From NCBI RefSeq assembly GCF_000966195.1, contig NZ_LAHL01000038.1, positions 1 to 64,000 on the forward strand: a stretch of DNA of 64,000 nt, in the 5' to 3' direction. Positions 52,589 to 60,057 of the stretch are shown one piece after another (the stretch's first letter is position 1; each line of letters begins with the position of its first letter). Source of the DNA: Domibacillus robiginosus (GTDB lineage: Bacteria; Bacillota; Bacilli; Bacillales; Domibacillaceae). Under the pieces are notes generated by a model. The model saw only the letters and a list, made by a program, of their open reading frames with translations, was not told the origin of the DNA and made no database searches. The translations under genes were made by a program, and so were the position numbers.

Positions 52589-53105
52589 CAGCAAGCTTAT
52601 CCGCAAAAGCTTTTACATAAGGTGGAAGATCCGGTGGACGCCGGCTTGAGACAATATGGCCGTCTACTGTAACTGGTTCGTCATGCCAAACGGCACCTGC
52701 ATTGGTCATGTCGTCTTTAATGCCCGGTGTACTGGTCACATTTTTCCCCTGCAAAATGTTAGCTGAAATCAGCACCCAGCCAGCGTGGCAAATTTGTCCG
52801 ATCGGTTTTTGGGCTGCATCCATTGAACGAACGAATTCGAGCACTTCCGGATAACGGCGCAGCTTATCAGGTGCCCAGCCGCCCGGTACAAGAATAGCAT
52901 CATACTCATCAACATTAATTTCCTCAAACGAGTAATCGGCTTCCGCCGGCACTCCATACTTTCCGATATACTTTTTGCCGGCTTCCTTGCCGACAAGATG
53001 AACTACAGCTCCTTCTTCCTGCAGCCTCAAAATTGGGTACCAAAGCTCTAAATCTTCAAATTCCTCTTCAACAAGAGCAATAACTTTTTTTTCAGCTAAA
53101 CGCAT
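52584..53105 (-). CDS. DJ-1/PfpI-family protein (YraA type)
   Basis: 173 residues. Class-I glutamine-amidotransferase-like fold with the nucleophile Cys in GQICHAGWVLISA (about residues 100-112), the elbow's upstream VPGGWAPDKLRR and the acid EEINVDEYDAI. Proteins of this type are called general stress proteins and may repair glycated proteins or act as proteases; the catalytic role is debated. RBS GAAGGAGG. A decayed relative lies at 59140-59290. Confidence 0.92.
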   Translation of the reverse strand: MRLAEKKVIALVEEEFEDLELWYPILRLQEEGAVVHLVGKEAGKKYIGKYGVPAEADYSFEEINVDEYDAILVPGGWAPDKLRRYPEVLEFVRSMDAAQKPIGQICHAGWVLISANILQGKNVTSTPGIKDDMTNAGAVWHDEPVTVDGHIVSSRRPPDLPPYVKAFADKLAE

Positions 53106-53311
53106 TTTATTTCCTCCTTCGTTGTTTATTTTAGTGTAACAGAGGTGATTTAAATTTAAAAATAATCAAATAAGAGCCTGATAGAACGGCAAAAAAGAAA
53201 GAACGTATATGTACTTGTTTTAAAGTAGATATAAAGCTTTTTAATGGTAAAATAAAAAAGAAAGAACGGTAAAAAACGTATATAGTTTTTAAACAGTTGG
53301 AGGAATAGTTC

Positions 53312-54325
53312 ATGAAAAAAAAGTCGGTAAATGCGATGGAGGTTGCAAAATTAGCGAACGTTTCTCAATCCACCGTCTCACGTGTATTTACCCCAGGATC
53401 GAATGTTTCAGAAAAAACAAAAGAAAAAGTGATGGAAGCTGCTTCTTTCTTAGGCTACCGTCCTAATGCGCTTGCCAGAGGGTTAATCATGAATAAAACA
53501 AACATGGTAGGATTGGCGATGAGGGAAATTCAAAACCCTTTCTACCACGAAGTGCTGGGTAAATTCACAAAAGGACTGCGTGAAAAAGGCTATCACGTTT
53601 TATTTGTTTATACGGAAAATGATGAAATTCAGCAGGAAGAAATCACTCAATTTCTTGAATATAATGTAGAAGGCGTGATTGTGACCGATGCGCTTTTATC
53701 GTCTAATGTAGTAACACAGCTTCAGGAAAGCAATATCCCGGTTATTTTGTTTAATCGTTACAGCCATGAGCTATCCTGCCACTCTGTAAGCTGTGACAAC
53801 TACTCGGCTGCCTGGCAGATTGCTGATTATTTGTATGAGCAGGGCTGCCGCCGACTGGCTTACATTACCGGACGAAAAAACACTTCCACCAGCCAGGACC
53901 GGCAGCGTGGATTTTGTGACTATTTACAAGCCAAAGGAGTTAAAGTAATAATTGAAGAAGGCAATTATACGTATGAAGGTGCCTACAAAGCTGCGTTAAA
54001 TTTGCTGAAGCGAAACGAACGTCCGGAAGCGATTTTTGGGGCTAATGACATTACTGCACTGGGCGCATTGGATGCTGCGAAGTCTTTGCAGCTTTCTATC
54101 CCGGAAGATGTAACGGTTGTTGGTTTTGACAATATTGAGATGGCTGCCTGGCCGGCTAATTCGCTCACAACCTGGGAGCAGCCTGTCGATGAAATGGTTA
54201 AAATAACGATTGAAACACTAATAAATCAAATAAATAAAAAACAAGTAGATGCTAAACCAAAACTTGTTTCAGGAAAGTTAATTAAAAGGGATTCGACAAA
54301 AAAATCAAAGGTAGTTGACAAATGA
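53312..54325 (+). CDS. LacI-family regulator of the adjacent catabolic operon
   Basis: 337 residues. Helix-turn-helix MEVAKLANVSQSTVSRVFTPGSNVS and sugar-binding-type domain with IFGANDITALGALDAAKSLQ and VTVVGFDNIEMAAWPANSLTTWEQP. Its stop codon lies within the cre and promoter of the next operon. It most probably binds the three TGCATACGTATGCA palindromes downstream; the inducer is unknown. RBS TTGGAGGA. Confidence 0.92.
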   Translation: MKKKSVNAMEVAKLANVSQSTVSRVFTPGSNVSEKTKEKVMEAASFLGYRPNALARGLIMNKTNMVGLAMREIQNPFYHEVLGKFTKGLREKGYHVLFVYTENDEIQQEEITQFLEYNVEGVIVTDALLSSNVVTQLQESNIPVILFNRYSHELSCHSVSCDNYSAAWQIADYLYEQGCRRLAYITGRKNTSTSQDRQRGFCDYLQAKGVKVIIEEGNYTYEGAYKAALNLLKRNERPEAIFGANDITALGALDAAKSLQLSIPEDVTVVGFDNIEMAAWPANSLTTWEQPVDEMVKITIETLINQINKKQVDAKPKLVSGKLIKRDSTKKSKVVDK

Positions 54326-54343
54326 AAACGTTTTATTTATTAT
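54315..54343 (+). promoter_or_regulatory. promoter of the HisD-like operon with overlapping cre
   Basis: TTGACA (54315-54320), 17 bases, TATTAT (54338-54343). Within the spacer TGAAAACGTTTTAT (54323-54336) fits the CcpA cre consensus. Carbon catabolite repression by blocking polymerase is predicted. Confidence 0.8.
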
Positions 54344-54370
54344 CTTGAGTAGATAGTATTTTAAATTTCA

Positions 54371-54410
54371 TGTCTCATTACTTTGCATACGTATGCAAAG
54401 TGATGAGACA
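54371..54410 (+). promoter_or_regulatory. operator O1 inside a 40-base palindrome
   Basis: TGTCTCATTACTTTGCATAC is followed directly by its near-perfect complement (19 of 20). The centre, 54384-54397, is the 14-base palindrome TGCATACGTATGCA. Confidence 0.85.
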
Positions 54411-54418
54411 GTTAAAAA

Positions 54419-54432
54419 TGCATACGTATGCA
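54419..54432 (+). promoter_or_regulatory. operator O2 (TGCATACGTATGCA)
   Basis: Second perfect copy, centred 35 bases from O1. Confidence 0.85.
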
Positions 54433-54447
54433 ATAGCGCTTTCAAAG
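54431..54447 (-). promoter_or_regulatory. second cre site
   Basis: Minus strand TGAAAGCGCTATTG matches the cre consensus except near its end; it lies between O2 and O3. Confidence 0.65.
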
Positions 54448-54448
54448 T

Positions 54449-54462
54449 TGCATACGTATGCA
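54449..54462 (+). promoter_or_regulatory. operator O3 (TGCATACGTATGCA)
   Basis: Third perfect copy, centred 30 bases from O2 and just upstream of the ribosome site of the next gene. Confidence 0.85.
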
Positions 54463-54481
54463 AAACAATAGGAGGATTCAT

Positions 54482-55759
54482 ATGGCTATTTATTTGAAGC
54501 AAGGAAAAGCACAAGAAGAAATTGCCCAGAACGATGCACAAATCTCTGAGACGGTCAGTCAGACAATTAAAAAAATTGAGCAGGAAGGAGACGCTGCAGT
54601 AAGAGAGCTTTCCAACAAATTTGATAAATGGAATCCAGAGCAATTCCGTTTAACAGATGAACAGATTGAAGAAATCGTCAGCAGTGTACCTGAGCAGACG
54701 ATTGAAGACATTAAATTTGCGCAAAGCAACGTAAAGCGGTTTGCAGAAGAGCAGCGCAAATCAATGGTGGATATTGAGGTAGAAACACTTCCTGGTGTTA
54801 TTTTAGGTCATAAAAATATCCCGGTAAACAGCGTTGGCTGTTATATTCCTGGCGGGCGTTATCCAATGGTGGCATCAGCTCATATGAGCGTCCTTACCGC
54901 AAAAGTTGCTGGAGTTAAACGTGTTATCGCATGCACGCCTCCAATTGGCGGTGAAATCCCTGCGGCTACGGTTGCAGCGATGCACATGGCCGGTGCAGAT
55001 GAAATTTACATCCTCGGCGGTATTCAAGCAATGGCTGCAATGGCTGTTGGAACAGAAACAATTGAGCCGGTCGATATGCTTGTTGGACCAGGAAATGCAT
55101 TTGTAGCAGAAACAAAGCGTCAATTATACGGGCGCGTTGGCATTGATTTATTTGCAGGTCCAACCGAAACACTTGTTGTAGCGGATGAAACAGCAGACGC
55201 GGAAATGATTGCCACAGACCTTCTCGGCCAGGGTGAGCACGGTCCAACGTCTCCTGGTGCATTGATCACGACATCTCGTAAACTGGCTGAGGAAACGGTA
55301 GAAGAAATTGAGCGTCAGCTTCAAGTACTCCCTACTGCTGATGTAGCGCGTGTTTCCTGGGAAGACTATGGAGTTATCATTTTAGTGGAAGATGAACAGG
55401 AAGCATTGGTTGAAGCGGATAAGCTGGCGTTCGAGCACGTTGAGATTTTAACGAAGGATCCAGATTATTTCTTGAATAATATGACAAACTACGGATGCCT
55501 GTTCCTTGGTCCAGAAACAAACGTTGCTTATGGCGATAAAGTAATTGGCACCAATCACACGCTTCCGACAAAAGGAGCAGCACGCTATACTGGCGGCTTA
55601 TGGGTCGGAAAATTCTTGAAAACATGTACGTATCAGCGTGTAACAGAGGAAGCAAGTGTTTATGTCGGTGAATATGCAGCTCGTTTGTGCCAGCTAGAGA
55701 ATTTTGCGGGACACGCTGAGCAAGCACTTCTTCGTGTTCGCCGCTACGGAAAAAAATAA
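54482..55759 (+). CDS. HisD-family dehydrogenase (HpsN-like, catabolic)
   Basis: 425 residues from the ATG at 54482, 6 bases after AGGAGG; an ATG at 54458 lies inside operator O3. Histidinol-dehydrogenase fold: [57 protein letters not shown], zinc-ligand region [10 protein letters not shown] (histidine enzymes have QAEHD), FEHVEI, and [23 protein letters not shown]. No other his gene is near. Placement with a LacI gene, permease and dehydrogenases, and the EHG variation, suggest a catabolic alcohol-to-acid oxidation like that of HpsN on dihydroxypropanesulphonate. Substrate unproven. Confidence 0.85.
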   Translation: MAIYLKQGKAQEEIAQNDAQISETVSQTIKKIEQEGDAAVRELSNKFDKWNPEQFRLTDEQIEEIVSSVPEQTIEDIKFAQSNVKRFAEEQRKSMVDIEVETLPGVILGHKNIPVNSVGCYIPGGRYPMVASAHMSVLTAKVAGVKRVIACTPPIGGEIPAATVAAMHMAGADEIYILGGIQAMAAMAVGTETIEPVDMLVGPGNAFVAETKRQLYGRVGIDLFAGPTETLVVADETADAEMIATDLLGQGEHGPTSPGALITTSRKLAEETVEEIERQLQVLPTADVARVSWEDYGVIILVEDEQEALVEADKLAFEHVEILTKDPDYFLNNMTNYGCLFLGPETNVAYGDKVIGTNHTLPTKGAARYTGGLWVGKFLKTCTYQRVTEEASVYVGEYAARLCQLENFAGHAEQALLRVRRYGKK

Positions 55760-55779
55760 GCAGTAAACTTTGGGAAGAG

Positions 55780-55815
55780 TGGAGCCAATATAAATATTTA
55801 GTTGGCTCCTTTTCT
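55780..55815 (+). terminator. hairpin between the HisD-like gene and the permease gene
   Basis: GGAGCCAA/TTGGCTCC with a 14-base loop and CTTTTC. Could be a partial terminator lowering distal expression. Confidence 0.6.
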
Positions 55816-55844
55816 CAATGAGAGGGAAAAGGAGAGTGTATGGA

Positions 55845-57158
55845 ATGATCAGCATGATTGGACTACTTGGCGGGCTGGCACTATTAATCATATTAACAAT
55901 GAAAGGAATGAACCTTTTAATTGCAGCACCTCTTTCGGCTTTATTTGTGGCTGTGTTGAATGGTCTCCCTTTGTTTCCGCAAATGGTAGCAGAAGGGGAA
56001 GTTAATTTCCTTTCAAATTATATGAATGGATTCACTGGTTTTATTGCGTCATGGTATATGATGTTTTTAATCGGTGCAATATTTGGAAAGCTAATGGAAG
56101 ACAGCGGTGCTGCTGATAGTGTATCGAAGTGGATTGTCGATAAAATTGGCATGAAAAATGCGGTTCTGGCTATTGTTATTGCTTGTGCCATTTTAACGTA
56201 TGGCGGCGTCAGTTTGTTTGTTGTAGCTTTTTCTGTTTATCCGATGGCAATCAGCTTGTTTAAAGAAGCAGATTTACCGAGAAGATTTATTCCAGCGGCG
56301 CTGGCTTTTGGTTCTACTACATTTACGATGACATCTGCCGGTTCACCGGAAATTCAAAACTGGATTCCAATTGAGTATTTACATACTTCACCGTATGCGG
56401 GATGGGAAGTCAGCTTAATCGTTGCTATTTTTATGATGGTGTTTGGCTATTGGTGGTTAAAGCGCATGATTATGAAAGCGGTTAAAAATGGGGAGCGGTT
56501 TGTGACAAGAGAAACAGACAACACGCAGATTCGTGAAAATTTGCCGAATCCGATAGTGAGTATGGTTCCGCTTTTAGTGGTTTTGGTCATCTCATTTGCT
56601 TTTCATAATTCCTTGGCACAATCAGCCCTTATTATTGCTCTTTTGGGTGGGGTTATTGCCACGTACTTGCTTCACCGTAAATATTTTGTGAACTTTTGGA
56701 ATGCTGTATCAGAAGGTACGCTGGGCGCGTTGATTGCGATTGCTAATACATCGGCTGTTGTAGGATTTGGCGGTGTGGCAAAAGCAACCCCTGCTTTTGA
56801 AAGTGCGGTAAACACGATGACTAATATTCCAGGAAGTCCGCTTATCGGCGGTGCAGTGGCAGTTTGCGTGATCGCCGGCTTAACAGGCTCGGCTTCCGGA
56901 GGACAGTCGATTGCGCTTCCTCTTTTAGCACCGCATTATTTGGATATGGGAGTAAATCCTGAAGCGCTTCACCGGGTAGTGGCCATTTCTTCCGGCTCTC
57001 TTGATTCATTACCTCATGGCGGATACGTTGTTACAACCATCCGAGCCATCGCCGGCGAAACACATAAAGATGCATACCCGGCATTTGGAGCAATGACTGT
57101 GATTGTTCCGATAATTGGCGTTGTGATTGCGGTGGCTTTATTCTCGCTCGGTTTATAA
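55845..57158 (+). CDS. GntP-type organic-acid permease
   Basis: 437 residues from the ATG at 55845 (GGAGAG 8 bases upstream). About twelve membrane helices. Family segments: FIASWYMMFLIGAIFGKLMEDSGAADSVSKWIVDKIG, TYGGVSLFVVAFSVYPMAISLFKEADLPRRFIPAALAFG, and GSASGGQSIALPLLAPHYLDMG, SSGSLDSLPHGGYVVTTI. GntP relatives carry gluconate, related sugar acids or short hydroxy acids, so the substrate is likely an organic acid or a sulphonated analogue. Within the LacI/HisD-like operon. Confidence 0.88.
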   Translation: MISMIGLLGGLALLIILTMKGMNLLIAAPLSALFVAVLNGLPLFPQMVAEGEVNFLSNYMNGFTGFIASWYMMFLIGAIFGKLMEDSGAADSVSKWIVDKIGMKNAVLAIVIACAILTYGGVSLFVVAFSVYPMAISLFKEADLPRRFIPAALAFGSTTFTMTSAGSPEIQNWIPIEYLHTSPYAGWEVSLIVAIFMMVFGYWWLKRMIMKAVKNGERFVTRETDNTQIRENLPNPIVSMVPLLVVLVISFAFHNSLAQSALIIALLGGVIATYLLHRKYFVNFWNAVSEGTLGALIAIANTSAVVGFGGVAKATPAFESAVNTMTNIPGSPLIGGAVAVCVIAGLTGSASGGQSIALPLLAPHYLDMGVNPEALHRVVAISSGSLDSLPHGGYVVTTIRAIAGETHKDAYPAFGAMTVIVPIIGVVIAVALFSLGL

Positions 57159-57211
57159 TTTGAAAAATGGAACGGCTGCACCTTTTTCCATGAAGAAAAG
57201 GAGAGAGCGTT

Positions 57212-57973
57212 TTGACATATTTCGATGAATTAAAAGGAAAAAAAGTTCTGGTTACCGGGGGCAGCAAAGGACTTGGAAGAGATGCAGCTATCGCCTTTGC
57301 CAATCTCGGTGCAGATATCATGATTACAGGAAGAAATACTTCAGATCTGGAAAAAACAGCAAAAGAATTAAAAGAAATTCATTCACGTTCTTTCTGGACT
57401 GCAGCGGATATGCAAAACGTTGACAGTGTACACAAGATGGTAGATGAGGCCTTTTCAGTGCTTGGCGGCCTTGATATTGTGATAAACAATGCAGGAGTCA
57501 ATATCGCAAAGCCGGCTTTTGAAGTGACGGAAGCAGATTGGGATCAAGTCTTGGACACCAATTTAAAAGGAACCTTTTTTTGCGCGCAGCGTGCCGGCCA
57601 ATATATGAAAAAGCAGGGCGGCGGCCGCGTTATCAACATCGTTTCCCAAATGGCTTTTGTCGGTTATATAAAACGAGCGGCATATTGTTCCAGCAAAGGA
57701 GGAGCTGTTCAGCTCACAAAAGCGCTGGCTGTTGAATGGGCACCGCACAATATTCTAGTAAATGCTGTGGCGCCGACGTTTGTTGAAACCGAGTTCACGA
57801 GGGCAATGTTTGAAGACAAGGAATTTTACAATGATGTATTAAGCCGTATCCCTTTAGGAAAATTAGCAGAAGTTTCGGATGTTACCGGTGCTATTTTATT
57901 TCTCGCATCCGATATGGCACGGTTTATAACAGGAGAAACAATCAAAGTAGACGGAGGCTGGACAGCAATATGA
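57212..57973 (+). CDS. short-chain dehydrogenase/reductase
   Basis: 253 residues from the TTG at 57212 (AAAGGAGAG upstream). SDR marks: TGGSKGLGRDAAIAFA (cofactor loop, residues 15-30), NNAGVN, catalytic S in NIVSQMAF and Y-x3-K in AAYCSSKGGAVQL, and C-terminal GGW. A typical role is NAD(P)-dependent interconversion of a hydroxy and keto group. Overlaps the next gene by 4 bases. Confidence 0.92.
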   Translation: MTYFDELKGKKVLVTGGSKGLGRDAAIAFANLGADIMITGRNTSDLEKTAKELKEIHSRSFWTAADMQNVDSVHKMVDEAFSVLGGLDIVINNAGVNIAKPAFEVTEADWDQVLDTNLKGTFFCAQRAGQYMKKQGGGRVINIVSQMAFVGYIKRAAYCSSKGGAVQLTKALAVEWAPHNILVNAVAPTFVETEFTRAMFEDKEFYNDVLSRIPLGKLAEVSDVTGAILFLASDMARFITGETIKVDGGWTAI

Positions 57974-58920
57974 ATACTTTTGATGAACGAATCGCCATCA
58001 TTGGCGCCGGCACAATGGGGCACTCTATTGCTTTATCCGCCGCTATGGCTGGTTTTGAAGTAATGGTTTGGGGTGTAGACGAAAAAAATGTTGAAAATGG
58101 TAAAAAAGGTGTTTTAGAAAAAACGGCTGTTTTAATAGAAAATGATCTGATTCAAGAAGTCGACAAGGAGGCCATAACGGGACGGATCGAATTTACCGTA
58201 TCGCTGCAGGAATGTGTGCGCTATGCTTCTTTCATTATTGAATGTATTCCGGAAAACCTCGGTATGAAGCAAAAGATGTTTCAGGATCTAGAGAGACTGT
58301 GCGGAGAAAATACAATTATTGCAAGCAACACATCTGGCCTCAGCCCAACAGATATTGCAGCTTACACCAATTATCCCGAAAAAACCCTGGTAACGCATTT
58401 TTGGAACCCGGGCCACTTGATCCCACTTGTAGAAGTAATTAAAGGCACACAGACAAGCGATGAAACAGCCGAACGGGCACTCCTTCTGCTTCATGCAATG
58501 AATAAAGAGCCTATTATTGTAAAAAAAGATATTCTTGGCTCGATCGGCAATCGCCTACAATATGCTCTTTTTAGAGAAGCGCAATTTATACTGGAGCAAG
58601 GAGCCGCCGACATGGAGGATATTGATAAGGCCGCTCAATATAGCATCGGCCGGCGTCTTGGGGTTACAGGTCCTTTTATGTCAGCAGACATGGGGGGATT
58701 GGATGTGTTCGACTCCATTTCTACTTATTTGTTCCCCGATTTAAGCAAAAGCGATAAATCTTTTCCAGCTATGCGGAATTTGGTGGATACCGGGCGCTAT
58801 GGCCAGAAAAATGGAAGTGGCTTTTATGAATGGCCCGAAGAAATGTCCCAAGAAATGAACAAAAAAAGAGAGCAGGAGCTTATTGACTGGCTTAAAAAAG
58901 ACAAGCTGTCAAAACAGTAA
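57970..58920 (+). CDS. 3-hydroxyacyl-CoA dehydrogenase-like enzyme
   Basis: 316 residues. N-terminal Rossmann domain IAIIGAGTMGHSIALSAAMAGFEVMVWG and CPENLGMKQ-type helix; catalytic segment NTSGLSPTDIAAYTNYPEKTLVTHFWNPGHLIPLVEVIKG, where HFWNP replaces the HFFNP of true beta-oxidation enzymes; C-terminal domain with GSIGNRLQYALFREA and GRYGQKNGSGFYEW. Enzymes with the HFWNP form include carnitine and L-gulonate dehydrogenases acting on free hydroxy acids, which fits a GntP-linked operon. Last gene of the operon. Confidence 0.85.
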   Translation: MNTFDERIAIIGAGTMGHSIALSAAMAGFEVMVWGVDEKNVENGKKGVLEKTAVLIENDLIQEVDKEAITGRIEFTVSLQECVRYASFIIECIPENLGMKQKMFQDLERLCGENTIIASNTSGLSPTDIAAYTNYPEKTLVTHFWNPGHLIPLVEVIKGTQTSDETAERALLLLHAMNKEPIIVKKDILGSIGNRLQYALFREAQFILEQGAADMEDIDKAAQYSIGRRLGVTGPFMSADMGGLDVFDSISTYLFPDLSKSDKSFPAMRNLVDTGRYGQKNGSGFYEWPEEMSQEMNKKREQELIDWLKKDKLSKQ

Positions 58921-58922
58921 AA

Positions 58923-58996
58923 GGAAAAATGATTTTTCCTTTGAGCTCCCTTTTAAACTGTAGACAAAGTGGTCTGAGGCCACTTTGTCATTTTTG
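58923..58996 (+). terminator. two successive terminators after the operon
   Basis: First GGAAAAATGATTTTTCC (58923-58940), then the perfect GACAAAGTGG/CCACTTTGTC hairpin (58963-58989) followed by ATTTTTG. The second starts with TGTAGACAAAG, a word also at the end of both dispersed repeats. Confidence 0.88.
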
Positions 58997-59136
58997 TATA
59001 TTTAAGCAGGCTGTACAGAATCCCAACACGAGCTAGCCGGCTTTGTGGAAGTGAAATAAAGATCGCCTGTCATGCTTCTTTTAACAATTGTAAAAGCGTG
59101 CTCAATCGGTTCTTTGAATCTAGCGGAGCCTTGCTT
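58997..59136. other. intergenic, nothing assigned
   Basis: Noncoding by inspection; leads into the PfpI remnant. Confidence 0.4.
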
Positions 59137-59290
59137 TATTCTGCTAGCTTATCTGTAAAAGTTTTTTTATAAAGGAAAAGTCCGGCGGCTTGATAAGACG
59201 TGGCTGTAAACTATAACCAGCCCGTGACCTCACTACAGCGGCAGAATCGAATACTAAAGCTTAAATCTTCAAATTTTTCCTCGGGCCATT
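59137..59290 (-). pseudogene. decayed relic of a DJ-1/PfpI gene
   Basis: Plus-strand words line up in order with the 3' half of the intact pfpI at 52586-53060: CTAGCTTATCTGTAAAAG (intact: AAGCTTATCCGCAAAAG), GTCCGG..CGGCTTGA, TAACCAG, and, after a large deletion, AAGCTTAAATCTTCAAATT (intact: AAGCTCTAAATCTTCAAATT). Gaps and stops show it is inactive. Confidence 0.68.
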
Positions 59291-59419
59291 TTTCATCCCC
59301 GCCTTAAAACACTTCCTTTACTTTCTTTCATTTAATGGAAACCAGAAAAAGGTCAGTATTTTGTTATACAAGATAGCTAATGGAGAAATTGTCAAAAGTC
59401 CCCCGCCCATGTTTTTTGG

Positions 59420-59925
59420 GGAGTGCTAGCTTACTTTATTATGGGGCAGGCGATTCGGGAAGAATTTTCGATTAACATCTTTCAGTTAATAGGCTTTCCT
59501 GTTGTTTTAGCTGTCCGACTTGCGGCATATATTATTTTTTTAAAAAAGCGGGCAAAAAACAATATTCAGACCGGAAATGGTTTTTATTTGCGATTGTTAC
59601 CCAGATGTCATTGACTGTACTGTTTGTGCTTGTTTTACTTGGAGGGAGTCTGCTGGAAGAACCGATACACAGAGAAGGCTTACCAGCTAATAATGTGATC
59701 TTGTTATTATGTACGCTAGCTTTTATCCTTATAGCGCTTTGGAGCAAAACATGGTTTAGTGTAGTAATTCCACTCGTTCTGTTCGGGCCGACATTTTTCT
59801 TCGAGCGAAGCAATGTAAGCGGGGAAGCCGTTTTGTACGACAGCGCGGCAATCACCATTATAGCTTGTTTGCTTATAGCGATCTGGCCGCTGTTCATAAA
59901 ACAGAAAGACCAGCCGAAAAAATAA
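59420..59925 (+). pseudogene. multi-helix membrane protein, probably frameshifted
   Basis: Two frames meet at about 59560-59605. The first (…AYFIMGQAIREEFSINIFQLIGFPVVLAVRLAAYIIFLKKRAKNN) loses frame; the second, read upstream of its ATG, continues DRKWFLFAIVTQMSLTVLFVLVLLGG...LEEPIHREGLP... to 59925. Joined they make a protein with about five helices and no gap, so one indel near 59570 is likely. If translation begins at the ATG at 59605 the 106-residue part may still be made. Family not recognised. Confidence 0.5.
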
Positions 59926-59943
59926 AATTGGCCGGTCTTTCTG
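59905..59943 (+). terminator. terminator
   Basis: AGAAAGACCAGCC/GGCCGGTCTTTCT hairpin, overlapping the stop codon, with following TGTTT. Confidence 0.72.
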
Positions 59944-60057
59944 TTTGAACCGGAGGGCGGATGCTGTTCATTCTTGTCAAATCATATTGACTTATCGGCC
60001 TAATTTATTAGATAATAATGTAAGCGCTTTAAAAAGAAGGGAGGCTGGCAGGGGGAA

